From Aquilaria yunnanensis (Eukaryota; Streptophyta; Magnoliopsida; Malvales; Thymelaeaceae), in assembly GCA_039654915.1 (NCBI GenBank), contig CM077597.1, forward strand, positions 26,448,001 to 26,512,000: a DNA stretch of 64,000 nt, read 5' to 3'. The notes beneath the pieces are model-generated. The model searched no databases, was not told where the DNA came from, and was given only the letters and a program-made list of their open reading frames with translations. The position numbers were made by a program, and so were the translations under genes. This document shows, piece by piece, positions 1-11,197 of the stretch (its first letter is position 1; each line of letters opens with the position of its first letter).

Positions 1-1860
1 AAAAAGCTAGCGAGCCAGAGGACTTACAGCTTAGAGCATCAGCAATAACATTTGCCTTGCCAAGATGATAGGAAATATTTAAAACATAATCTTTCAGCAA
101 CTCCAACCATCTCTACTGCTTAGGATTCAATTCCTTTTATGTCAAGATATATTGCAAACTCTTGTAATCAATAAACACCTTACAAGCAACACCATAAAGA
201 TAATGTCTCCAGATATTCAAGGCAAAGATAACTGTAGCTAATTCCAATTCATGCGTAGGATAATTCTCTTTGTATGGCTTCAACTGCCTAGAGGCATAGG
301 CAACAACTCTTTCATTTTGCATAAGTACACACCCTAAACCAATATGTGAAGCATCATAATAAATTTCATAACCTTCAGTGCTATATGGGATGGTAAGGAC
401 AGGTGCATTTACTAATCTTCGCTTAAACTCCTAGAAGCTTTTCTCAAAATCTTCAGTCCACTCGTACTTAGCATTCTTTCAAACAAACTTGTATAAAGGT
501 ATAGCCAAGGTAAAAAATCCTTCAACAAACTAACGATCATAACTGGCTAAACCTAGAAAGCAACAAATTTCAGCAACATTAGGGTCTAGCCCAATTCACC
601 ACTGCTTCAACATTCTGTGAATCTATAGAAACTTTATCTTTTCAAATTATATGGACACGAAAAGAAATTTTCTCCAATCAAAACTCAGATTTTTTGAATT
701 TTGCATATAAGTTCTTCTCCCTTAATGTCTATAAAAAAATTATCAAATGCTCCTTATGCTCCTTTGGACTTTTAAAATAGACCAAATATCATCGATAAAC
801 ACAATGACAAATTGGTCTAAATATGACTTGAAAGCTCAGTTCATCAAGTCCATAAAAATAGCCGATGCATTTGTTAGACCAAACAGCATAACCGCAAATT
901 CATAATGGCCATACCTGGTCTTGAAAGCAATCTTGGGTATATCCTCAGCCTTAATCTTTAGTTGATGATACCCAGACCTCAAATTAATTTTAGAAAAGAC
1001 CTATGCACCCTATAGCCGATCGAACAAGTCATAAATAGAAGGCAATGGATACTAGTTCTTAATAATCACCTTGTTCAACTCACGGTAGTCAATGCAAAGC
1101 CTTAGGCTTCCATATTTCTTATTCACGAAGAAAACAGGAGCACCCCATGGTGAAACATAGGTCGAATGTACCTTTTATCGAGCAACTCTTGGAAACATAC
1201 CTTTAACTATTTCATCTCTATAGGTGCCCATTTAGTAGGTAGCCTTACAGATTGGGGTAGTCCTCAACTTAGGATCAATGGAAAATTCAATCTCTCGATT
1301 AGGGGGTAACCCAGGAATTTCCTCAGGAAAGACATTAGAAAACTCTTTGGCAATAGGAATGTTTTCCAACTTTAATTCAGGTTGGCTAGTATCTTTGATG
1401 AATGCTAAATATCTCTGACAACCCTTCTTAACAAACGACATGCATGCATAGCAAAGATAAGACATATTGGGATGGGTTGCTTATTCTCGAAAAAGATAAT
1501 TTCCGGCTCATTAAGAATATGAAATACTACCTTCATTTCATGGTAGTCAACCCAAGCATAGTTTGCTGATAACCAGTCCATCCCTAAAATCACATCGAAG
1601 TCAATTATATCTAGCCTAATCAAATTTACAAGAAAATTTCTTCCTTCAATTCTGACTACACACCCTTTATAAATAGAATTAGTAACAACATACTTTCTTA
1701 AATGGGTCTTGGAAAATAGTTCAAAATCTAATGGCTTAAGCACACATGACAATCTAGCAGCAAACCTTAGGGATGCAAAAGAATAATTGACACTAGAATC
1801 AAACAAGGCGCAAGCATGAATAAAATGAATTTTCACTGTACTTGAAACAACAACATTAGA
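1..1860 (-). pseudogene. Ty3/gypsy pol remnant: protease, reverse transcriptase, RNase H
   Basis: Read on the minus strand, the domains run in Ty3/gypsy order. A retropepsin lies at about 1,400-1,836 with the family motif LGMDWLS. A linker with PEEIPGLPPNREIEFSIDP lies at about 1,260-1,350. The reverse transcriptase (about 400-1,230) has the FxDD catalytic box as VIVFIDDI near 790-815. The RNase H at 137-322 has [19 protein letters not shown]. In the family this polyprotein matures Gag, copies the RNA and removes the RNA strand. The copy is dead: stops and frame changes break the RT, and the protease active site, normally D-S/T-G-A, reads DSSVN. Integrase would lie past the left edge. The protease and linker style resemble chromovirus (Tekay-like) elements, but that lineage call is weak. 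Confidence 0.85.
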
Positions 1861-2004
1861 GTCATTTATATCCTGATGAATAAGTGCATATATCCGGCCT
1901 CAAACTTGCAGCTTTGCTGCATCTCTTTTTCACCTTGTTTTCTTGGAGTTGGTAGGTTTCCCCATGCTTGAAAGCTTTGGTGAAGATTTTTTATCTTTGG
2001 CTAT

Positions 2005-3008
2005 TTACAATAAGCAATTAGATGGTTTTTCTTGCCACAATAGAAACAGTCGTTGGTCTTTTAGTGACAGTCACCAAAATGAAAATTTCCACAATAGTTA
2101 CATTTTGGTAGATCTTGACACATAGAAACTCCATGATAGGTTAGGGCAGATCTTGACACATTAGAGTCATTTTGATAGAAACTCCACAATAGAACTTTGT
2201 TTCTTTGCTATATTTCCAAATGCTTTGCTTGAAGATCTCCCAGGTCTATCTTTCCTCTTTTGGTCCTTGACAATAGGACCCAGCTCCCTCTCCACTACGG
2301 TAGCAATCTCCACCACCTCTCGATAAATATGAAGCTTATGTGGAGTAACCTTACTTTGAATTGGTTGCTGAAGCCCTATTTCAAATTTCATCATCTTCAA
2401 ACTCTCTTAAGCTATCAAACTAGGGCATAAGATGAAAGCTTGGTGAACTTCTTCACATATTTTGTTGCAGTCATATCTTTCTGCCTCAGCTGTATGAACT
2501 CTGCAATCTTCTACATCCTATAGGTTTTAGGGAAGAACTTGGTGTTGAAAACTTGCTTGAATTGCTCCCATTTGAACCCACCCAAATTTTTAGGCTGCAC
2601 AATCTTTTACCAATCCTTACCTCGACCATCCATGATGAAAGTTGCAGCATCCACCCTCTGTCTATCATTATACTGAAGAAGATCAAAATAATCTTCTATC
2701 ATCGAAAGCCAAATCTATCAGGTCGTAACTTCAAAAATTCATTCAAGCCCTTCCCAACACCTGGAGGAGCACTTGCTTGACCTTGTTGACCAAGTTGCAT
2801 AACCAACTGTTGTAGCCAGGCATTAGCCATAGCCGCTGCATCAGGCTATGTAGGGAGAATTAGCCAGATTTGTTGCATTTAGCCAGACATGAGCCTTTTG
2901 CCCATGTTCTGCAAGCTGAGTGATGGGAACATCATCATCATTTCCTCAATTTCCTAGAGGCTAAGCGGTGATACGCCTAGGTGCCATATGTCTGCTAAAG
3001 GTAGACAT
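2005..3008 (-). pseudogene. Ty3/gypsy gag remnant with CCHC zinc knuckles
   Basis: This lies between the primer site and pol and starts at a plausible ATG (3,008-3,006). The middle carries the retrotransposon-gag core: an ATF-MDGRGKDW-like stretch near 2,610-2,650, then FFPKTYR and LRQKDMTATKY near 2,470-2,560. Two zinc knuckles follow at about 2,000-2,110; the second, CFYCGKKNHLIAYC, fits CX2CX4HX4C exactly. Gag forms the virus-like particle and binds the element RNA. Several stops interrupt it. A local duplication around 2,110-2,200 repeats part of the knuckle-coding sequence. Identification as gypsy gag is firm; the exact ends are not. Confidence 0.75.
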
Positions 3009-3112
3009 ATTCTTAATTAGCGCAATAGATGAGGAGGAGAATACTTAATATCTAAGCGCAATAAAAGCCTAGCATTGCCCTAACCTAAAGTCTCCAAATT
3101 TATTGAACTTAT

Positions 3113-3124
3113 GCTCTGATACCA
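3113..3124 (-). promoter_or_regulatory. Primer binding site for tRNA-iMet
   Basis: On the minus strand this reads TGGTATCAGAGC, the complement of the 3' end of plant initiator tRNA-Met. It sits between gag and the LTR end, where minus-strand DNA synthesis is primed. It fixes the element's orientation (5' end at higher coordinates). Confidence 0.85.
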
Positions 3125-3133
3125 CTTTTATCA

Positions 3134-5434
3134 TGCCCAAAACCCACCATAGGAGTCATGGAATGATGACACACCGTATACTCAATAAAATAATGTTTTC
3201 CTAAGCATGCAAGGTTACATATTCCAAATAATTCCAAACTTATAAAATTTGACTTCTAAGAATAAGTGGCAGAGCAACGACAATCCTTGAAATTGGGACA
3301 TAATCCATAAAATATAAAAGCTCCAAGGAATGAAATGAAATCCAAAGAGTTTTCTAAACATAAATAATTTTCTAATAGTAGTACTAACAACATACTTTTA
3401 ACTGTCTTGAACTGCAATTGGTTTTGTAGTCGCTACTGCTAGCTAACTCGAATTGCTCCATATCTGTTTGAGGGGGTGAATATGGGGTGAGCACAAATAC
3501 CCAGTAAATGGTAGATTTTGAAAATAGAGATATAATATACGAAAATATATAGAGATCAAGCAGAAGTAATTTTTATAAAATAATAACATAAACTTCAATT
3601 GAAATTATTGAAGAGTCAGAAGTAATCAATGTAATAGCAACTTTGAGAACTAAGCAAATACTCCCTCCATCCCGATTTCTTTGATCCATTTGACTTTTTG
3701 GGCTAGTTTGACTTGAATTTTTTATATTATTGATTGTTAGAAAAAAATTAAAAAAAATATATTTAGAAACTATAGGTCTTGATTTATCATTCACACATAA
3801 AATTTTTTCATTTATATGCTAAAATGTCTAAAATAAAAAATCATAGATTAATTGCTAAAACGTGAATGGTGCAAAGAATTTGGGACGGAGGGAGTAATAT
3901 TTATAAATAAAGTCAATAACCAACATAAAGTAGTTCATAGCAGAATAATGGAACATAAATTTAGAGCATAGTGGATGGGGGTGATCATTGTGACTACACT
4001 TAATTGCTGTAGTGCATCTAGAATCGTCCAAGAATTGACAACGATCAAGCACCAAAAAGGACTAGTCCTAAAAATAGTGCACTGTGGAACATAAAGGAAC
4101 AAAATATCCTACGTGGAGGGTCTAAAACTATACTTTCTAGTAGTACAAGTACGGAACCAACACCTACTAAAATAGAGTCGAAATAGAAATTCAGAGCATT
4201 ACAATTGCCATAAAATTTCAGTACAAAGCATTGCAATAAAAAAAAAACACACCTGATCCTAGCTTATTTAATCAAACACAATATATTGCATAAATAAGAT
4301 AAAATTTAAATAAGCAGATAAATAAGCAAATTAATAAAACACTTCAAAAACAATTTTAGAATAAAACATATATTTGAAAACTCTTATTCTAATTGAAAAT
4401 TAATTTAAGGCAAAATTTATTTAAATCAAAATATTGAAAAATTAGTAAATTGAAAACTTAACACTTTAAAGAAATAATATATATATACATAATATCAAAA
4501 AAATTTAATTTTTAGAGACAATAGTAGCCATTTACCTCAAAATGCAACTTTCCAACTCCTAAAATAATTCTTTAGCCACTTAAAATAATTATGTAAAAAT
4601 TTATGTCCCAACATAATCAACTCAAGAAATAACCCATATTCACTTACTGACAGTGACCCAAATGAATACTTCTGGAACCTAAGAATTTAATGAAGTAGTG
4701 TTAGAAGCCTTCGGGAGTGATACTATGATTAACCTGACTATAAGGTTTAGCAGACTACTTGTGGTGGTCAAGTTGCAACTTTTGAAACTATATGGTGTCG
4801 ATAAACCCATCTATAAACCTTAAGGACCCAATCTGGACTTAGCCCAGCTTTTACATAGAAACTCTATTCTTCATATTCTTTTGCACATTCTGCAATTCGA
4901 GATTTTTCCTGGTACGAAGCCAAAACTGCAACAAAATTATTTATAATTCATCTCAAACAATCCCAATAATCAATTATCTCTTTCAATAATCAAGAATAAT
5001 TTATATTTAATCTAATCATCAACCAAAATCTCTTTTCAAAATTTAAAAATACCTAAATTGTACATAAAAACTAATTAACAAACACTCACCAATGATTCTC
5101 TTCTTAGAGAAAAATTCATAGGTTCCTCCCACTTGATACTCAATTGATGGTTTTTTGTTCCACTTCTTCAATACAAAGCAATAGGGAGATGAGAAAGTGA
5201 GAGAAATACTCAACCCTAATTTTTTTTATTTGTCCCATTTTTATAACTTTCTTCACGTCTTCCTCTTTCCTGTCTTTCTTTGGTTTGTGCCGTACCCTTT
5301 GTTTTTTTTTAATTCCTTTGCTCTTTTTTTTCCCCTTCTTTGCTTCTTATTTTTATTATTATTTTTCCTTCTCCTAGGTCTTAACCTAAATAACCAAAAT
5401 AATTAAATAGACTAAATTGGATTGGCTCATTACA
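3134..5434 (-). repeat. Probable 5' LTR of the Ty3/gypsy element
   Basis: The stretch upstream of the primer site in element orientation is non-coding. It begins TGCCCAAAACCC on the plus strand and can end at ATTACA (5,434), giving the TG...CA ends expected of an LTR, about 2.3 kb including a 234-bp MITE. The partner LTR is outside the window, so the outer boundary is an inference. The T-rich stretch near 5,210-5,390 translates to a hydrophobic ORF that I treat as chance. Confidence 0.45.
3661..3894. mobile_element. Stowaway-like MITE, copy 1
   Basis: The 234-bp element has inverted ends (CTCCCTCC... and ...GGGACGGAGGGAG) and is flanked by TA on both sides (3,659-3,660 and 3,895-3,896), the target duplication of Tc1/mariner-derived Stowaway MITEs. 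It has no coding capacity. It shares its AT-rich body (ACTATAGGTCTT, AAAATAAAAAATCATAGATTAATTG) with copies at 14,097 and 43,661. Confidence 0.88.
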
Positions 5435-5440
5435 TTTATT

Positions 5441-6557
5441 TGTAACAACCCAAGTCTAAAGCCTATTTACGGAACATCTGCCCACACCACATGGGCTATC
5501 ATTCGAAAAATGATAAGCGCTAGGTGATCAAGCTTTAAAACTTGAAGTCATATATGCATATAAGAAATCAGATAGACTTCCTATGAGGGATATGGGGTGC
5601 AGAGGTGAAAATGAGCCGGGCAGAGCTCGAGCCCACTAAGCTCAAGTTTGGCCCCTTCGAACTTCGGTATGATTGGAGCTTAAGCTCGAATTGCTTAAGC
5701 CCAATTTTTTCAGGCTCAAGCTTGGCTTAAAAGCTTATTAGGCTCAAATGGCACATATAGATCTATAGGTTTCATAATTATAATTTAGATAAAATATGGG
5801 GACTAAATCTGTAATTTTTTAGATAATAAGGGAAGGGAAAATTTATAACCTGTCCCAAACTCTTTAATCTTTTGCTATTCTACCCTAATTTTTTAAATTC
5901 GACGAATGAGCCCTCATCTTCCTCAATACGTCAACTAAGCCACCGCAATCTGCTATTTGTTGTCGCGTTGACTTTTGGGTTTAGGAAGACGGCCCCAGCT
6001 TCAGCCCTCAGCCAGTCCTAGTACCACAAGACTGAAGAATATGTGATCGAAATGTACAATCGGAAGATCGAATTGATTCCCGAGTCAATTGTGCGATCGG
6101 AGCTACAATTGTTGGCAACATCATAGGGTGGAAGCTGTTCGAAGTGTATGGTTTTGATTTTGAGTGGCAGAGACCGAAAAAATGGTCTCGTCATCGTGCT
6201 TGCCGCCATTGATCTTGGTGGTGCCGCTGTGGCCGACTTGGTGCTTAGGTTAGTAATGCCTAGGGTAGTTTGATGGGAGTAAGGGCATTAGGGACCCCAA
6301 AAGAAGCCCGACCTCATTTCACCCATAATGGCGTGTCACAATAGACGTACGGACCACAAACTTATGGAACGGGGTTGGCCCTCATACCATTTGTGACCAC
6401 TTGAGTCTAAAGAGCCTATCGAAGGAACATTTACCCACACCACATGGGCTATCTTTCATAAAAAGATAAATGTTAGGTGGTCAAGCTTTAAGACTTAAAG
6501 TCATATATACACGTCAGAAATCACATAGACTTTCCATGTGGGATACGGGGTGTCACA
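5441..6557 (-). mobile_element. TRIM-like miniature LTR retrotransposon, split by a hAT insertion
   Basis: Two direct repeats of about 160 bp (5,441-5,599 plus 6,336-6,340, and 6,392-6,557) share CACACCACATGGGCTATC and GGTGATCAAGCTTTAA-type blocks. Both have TGT..AC and GT..ACA ends. Between them, after removing the nested hAT element, only about 51 bp remain. Next to the right repeat, 6,377-6,389 read on the minus strand matches the tRNA-iMet primer site at 11 of 13 positions, two bases from the LTR. That arrangement fits a minus-strand terminal-repeat retrotransposon in miniature, with no genes, dependent on proteins from other elements. I could not find a matching target duplication. Confidence 0.6.
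5600..6327. mobile_element. Non-autonomous hAT-like element (728 bp)
   Basis: The left end starts CAGAGGTGAAAATGAGCC. The right end, read in reverse complement, starts TATGGGTGAAATGAGGTC, so the two form imperfect terminal inverted repeats. Flanks are ATGGGGTG (5,592-5,599) and ATGGCGTG (6,328-6,335), an 8-bp target duplication with one mismatch, as hAT elements make. The body has no transposase. The subterminal region is rich in AGCTCGAGCCC / GGCTCAAGC blocks, which resemble hAT subterminal motifs. Confidence 0.7.
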
Positions 6558-6570
6558 AGAATGATCCTAT

Positions 6571-7400
6571 AGTGTGCTCTTCGGCATCCTTATAGAACCA
6601 ATTGAGTTTGTGCTGGCCAGACTAAGCCAAAATGCCTCAGTGAGCAATCTTGGTGGAAAGGTGTCCAAGCTCTAGGCCAGGTGAGTGATGAATGATCCTA
6701 TGCAAATAACTCCTGTCCTTAGCTGACAAAAAATATCTCTCAGAAACTAGGCAAATGCCTGACCAAGGTGGCATTGAATTCGGCACACATGCAATAGATA
6801 CTAAACATGTCCCTCTTGGTGACAACACTAGTGTTGTTGCCTCTGCGTAATATTGAACGAGTGAGGAGGTAGTCGATATATCTCACCGCTGGAGGTCTCA
6901 AAGTTGAGGCTTTCAACCTCTTCGGCTGATGCTCTATCGTCTCATTTTTTATCTCCCTCAAAAACTAAGAAACAGCGTAGATACGAGTCAGAAAGTCAAT
7001 CCAAGAATTCTCGTGGTTTTCAGACTAGATATGATCCTAGGAGTAAAAACCACAGCACCACCCAAAGACATCAAAAGTCATCTCGAAGTTCTTCTGTCCA
7101 AGGCAAAAATCTACTCCATCTGTCCTTCCCCAGTTAATCTTCTGCATGTCAAACACAAAGGACCAAATAATCTACAGCATCAAGTCAGAATATGCGGCCC
7201 ATGACAATAAAAAAAACTCAACGACCCACTAAATCAATCAAATCATTGACTTTTCGGTCCAAACCCACCTGCTAGTCTATGCACTTGTTCGACTTGAAAT
7301 TCTTCCTCAACAGGCTTTGAAAATGTGCAATCTACATAGGCTCTTTAAAGTCAAGTAAACGGTTCTTCTTCATTTTTTCAGTTATAACCTTTGTGTGGAC
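6571..7400 (-). pseudogene. Athila-group ORF remnant downstream of gag
   Basis: The minus-strand reading at 6,740-6,961 contains RRGNNTSVVTKRDMFSIYCM, which resembles the conserved block of the plant-transposon-type ORF carried by Athila-group elements (a long hydrophobic ORF distinct from gag and pol). Weaker related text runs from 7,400 (FQSLLRKNFKSNKCIDWQ) to 6,571. Frames shift several times. It lies 3' of the Athila gag below with no RT or integrase between them, which suggests that pol was deleted. The role of this ORF in the family is uncertain. Recognition rests on one motif block, so confidence is moderate. Confidence 0.4.
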
Positions 7401-8449
7401 AGGTAGCCTTTCTGGTTTTTTTTTGGACATCTTGAAAATAACAAAAAGCATCCCTGGTGGCAACAATATTTCAACACAATATTCAGGATCAAAGCATCAT
7501 GTGCAATCTACAAGTACTTCGTCACAAATACTAATTTGAATTTTCATGCAACTATTTTCTAATTCAAACTAGGCAATAAGGGGATAAGGCTCATAAACCA
7601 AGCATGAATTCATGAAGATATAGAAAACCAAACTAGACTTCCGTAGTACATTGCCTTATATATTAATGTCTTTCAAACTTCCACCAACAATAGCCCACTT
7701 CCATAATCAATGAAATCCATGCAAACAATGCGAAATCAAGCTCAAACCTAACAGTATTATGTTTATAAACAACATCCAGAATATACCAATTTCAATAAAT
7801 GAAACAATTTCCTGCCAAAATAAACTTAGAGAGAAAAAAAGATACCCATAGAGAAAGTGTGATGAGTGTGAAACCAACCATGTATTGCTTACCTAGGTGT
7901 GACATGGGGCGTGTTAAAGACATGGGGGCATTCACGAGTGTGAAACCAACGGTGTATTGCTTCCGAGTTCTCTGTTTTTGGTCAATTTCTCTCATCAAAA
8001 CTTTTCTACTTCATGCACACACACATCAAAGCACTTTTAATATTTACCAAAATCACTTAGAGTCTATCAAAAGACAAATAAAGAGTAAAATCAATTGAAC
8101 CAAAAGCTAAAAATTACTTAGGTTGCTTCCCAAGAAGCATTTGATGTAATGTCCTTAGCTAGACATCCTTCTTTAAGAATCAAGGTAGCCCTTGCCTTCT
8201 TTTCAGAACCTTGACATTTTCTTGGCCATTCGCCTTTTGACAAAATGCGGCATTAAAAGTTCATCTTGGGAATAGTTTAGCATAGTCTGGCAAAGTAGCT
8301 TGCAACCATTTTGAAATTAACTTGGCAAGTTACCCCAACTAAGTCTCCAAATTCTAAATACTTCCTTACCAATTCCTAAAAGACTATTTGATAGCATCAT
8401 ACATAGATTCAGAGGTTTGGAAGGACTTTGATAAAAACTCCTCCACATT

Positions 8450-9420
8450 CAACCATCTCTTTTGAGGTAGTGGTGGCATTTGAGGCTGGGATCCAGGCAG
8501 TTGTTGTTGCTTCTAATTACTGCAGTATAAATTTGGGTAATTCCTAAAACCTGGATTATAGGTTTCTTTGTATGGACTGTTATGGGGTCTAGAAGGATTT
8601 CCCACAAAATCTAGCTATTTTAGTTTACTCATCCAATTACATTTTTCACAATCTTGACAAGGGTTACCTTTTCCACCATAAACAAATCACACTATATAAC
8701 TATTGCAAGCCTTTGATACATAGCAATACCATCAATCTTCTTGGAAAACGCCTCCACTCGCATTGCCAAAGCATAGATTGCACTACAACTCTAAGTAGAA
8801 GCAACTTTGTTAAGTTTAGCACAGGTATATTGCTATTAATAGCTGTTTTGGCCGTTCCTTTATAAGTTCTTAAGCTGCTTCAAGAGTCTTGTTGTTCAAA
8901 GTACCATTGACAAATGCATCAAACATCTCATTTGAAGGGTAATTTAGTGTATTATAAAAAGCTTGAACTTGTAACTAAATTGACAAACCATGACATGGAC
9001 ACTTTTTCTACAAGTTTTTAAATTCCTCTTAACTCTCATAAAGTGCCTTTGAATCCATCTCAGTAAAAGCAGAAATAAGTTTACGAAGCATGGTAATTTC
9101 CACCAGTGGAAAGTACTTCAACAAAAATTTCTGGGCAAAAGCATTCAAAGTAGCAACAAAACCTTTTCGAAGTTATGCCAACCTTTGTTTTGTTGCTCTC
9201 TTCAACAAGAATGCAAAAGAATCTCAAAAGAATGCAGTCATCACTACCTTAATTAATTTTGAATGTATAACAAATCTCCAAAAAAGTAGCAATGTGACCA
9301 TTAGGATCTTCATCTATCAATCATTCAAATTGAGCCCAATTTTGAACTATCAGAATCACATTAGGATTGATCTCAAAATTATTCACAATGCTAGGAGTCC
9401 TAAAAGTACTAGACCCTGCC
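8450..9420 (-). pseudogene. Athila-type gag remnant
   Basis: The minus-strand translation follows the Athila gag layout. NNFEINPNVILIVQNW lies near 9,340-9,390, DEDPNGHIATFLEICYTF near 9,250-9,320, and FLLKYFPLVEITMLRKLISA near 9,080-9,140. ALYESEEEFKNLWKKCPCHG lies near 8,990-9,055, then QVQAFYNTLNY and NGTLNNKTLEAAQELI (about 8,880-8,980). A cysteine-rich block lies near 8,650-8,690, and SPYKETYNPGFRNYPNLYC near 8,520-8,580. Gag packages the element RNA. Many stops and frameshifts make it non-functional. The sequence between here and 7,400 shows no protease, RT or integrase. Confidence 0.8.
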
Positions 9421-9766
9421 CTTAATGAGTGATGGCTTAGCATAATCGGGCATATTTTGAACATGATTGTGTCCCTTCATAATAAACTACTCTTGCTTCT
9501 CTCCTTCTTGCCTAACTTCTAGAGGTAATTGCAGTAACTCATGGGTCCTTGTAAGGCAAAGTCTCCTTAAAGTTTTTTTAATCCCTAGATCATTGTTTAC
9601 AACTTGACCAAGGTTGCTTTGAGTCATACGCCAACTCTCTTATCAAAGAACAAGAAGTTCATAGGCAAGAATAAAAAATAAAGAATAAAAAAAGAAAAAG
9701 TACTACAAGAAACTAAAAGACTAGATTAATAAAATTCAAAAATTCAAGTAGCACTCTTTTGAGAGA

Positions 9767-9784
9767 TCCTCAACAACAACACCA
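9767..9784 (-). promoter_or_regulatory. Decayed tRNA-Asp primer binding site of the Athila relic
   Basis: The minus strand reads TGGTGTTGTTGTTGAGGA. The Athila-group primer site complementary to tRNA-Asp is TGGCGCCGTTGCCGGGGA. Twelve of 18 positions match, and all six differences are C-to-T or G-to-A. It lies directly upstream of gag in element orientation and is followed by CAAAAACTT, as in related elements. Confidence 0.6.
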
Positions 9785-9789
9785 AAAAC

Positions 9790-11197
9790 TTTAAAGTTCC
9801 CCAAGCTACCTATAAAAATATGAAACTGTATACTCTCAACTACATGGAAACTAAAGGCATGCACGTATATCATTGTGCGGTATAGCATTGGCAAGTATCA
9901 AGGTAGTATTCAACGGGTCTGAGTTGACTATTGTAAGACTTCCTTTTTCTATTATCTAATTGACAAAATCAGCTGGTGATTGAATGAACTAAGAACTAAA
10001 AAAAATGAACTAATGCAACAAAAAATTTATGAAAAAAATGAAAAATAATTCAAATAAATCAACAATCAAATGAAATCATGCTTAGATACGAATACCCCTA
10101 GAAATCCCTTGCCACCTACTCCTATTTAGGTTTAACCAGTATATAGTCTTACATAGACCATGGAGAACTCCAATATTAGTCTAACTCATCTCCTAAAGTA
10201 GCTACACTATATCCTTAGACTGATTGACTGAATGAAATCTCTTCCTAGCTAAAACACTGAAAAATAAATTCATTGTTCTTTAGGTCTTAGTACCAAGGTT
10301 GACTTTAGTCTAGAAGTCTTATGTTGACCTATATCTAGACTTGCATGAATTTCTTTCTACCTACACAGTGATCAAATTAAACATACAAGCAGTTAGCTTA
10401 ACATGCTTAAAATCATGTATTAAATCAATAGGCTAGCAACTATTAATCGAACAATGTGAAGGACATATGGATAGATCGCAAGAAACTATACTTAATTAAA
10501 CCAAAATAGTCATTGAAACAAGATAATCTTAGGGTTGATTTACTCTAAGCATGAGTAGAAAATTAGTCAATCATCCAAAAAAGAAGCACAATAAGAGCAG
10601 GAGAAAACTAATAACAAAAGACTCTATGTCTGAATATCTTCCAATCCATTAAATATCCACTCTGATGTGAATAAAAAGGTATTGACCATCCAAACTAGAT
10701 TCTCTAGCTTTAACCTATTAACTTTAAGCTAAAACTATAGTATTTGTTTCCACCCTTAAGCTTTTCTTTTTGAATGCATAGAAAACTCATGAAAAAAAGC
10801 TAATAGCAGCCTAACATAGGTTTACCATGGCTGTGACCCAAGCCTTGTTGAATCTCTAAATACAAAAAAATCACAATCTAATTAATAACACGGTTCTAAG
10901 GATGGGCATTTTACAAACATGGGCATGACTCCTTTGGAAATGGTCATGTTGGCTACTAAAATGAAAACAAAGAGAGTGCACAACCAATATTCTAGGCATG
11001 TCAGCTCAGCATTCTTCAAAATCTTCTAATTCTAGCTCTAGTCTCCATCAAAATTCTTCCTAAGAGGTAAATGAGTTGAAATGTGGCCAGAAAATGAAAT
11101 ATTAACTAATTAAGCACCAATTCCTACCAAAACCTACTCAAAAGACAATGAAATGGAAAAGGAAAACATAGTAAAAAATTGTGTATTATTACGCACA
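9790..11197 (-). repeat. Probable 5' LTR of the Athila relic
   Basis: This non-coding stretch follows the primer site in the position of a 5' LTR. It contains sequence typical of the LTR or leader of these elements (GGCAAGTATCAAGG near 9,890) and could end at GTGTATTATTACGCACA near 11,197. Both borders are estimates because no second LTR copy is visible in the window. Confidence 0.35.

Noticed and set aside
5197..5406. Hydrophobic plus-strand ORF, possible membrane peptide
   Set aside because: It comes from a T-rich stretch in an LTR. Phe/Leu-rich readings are expected there by composition.
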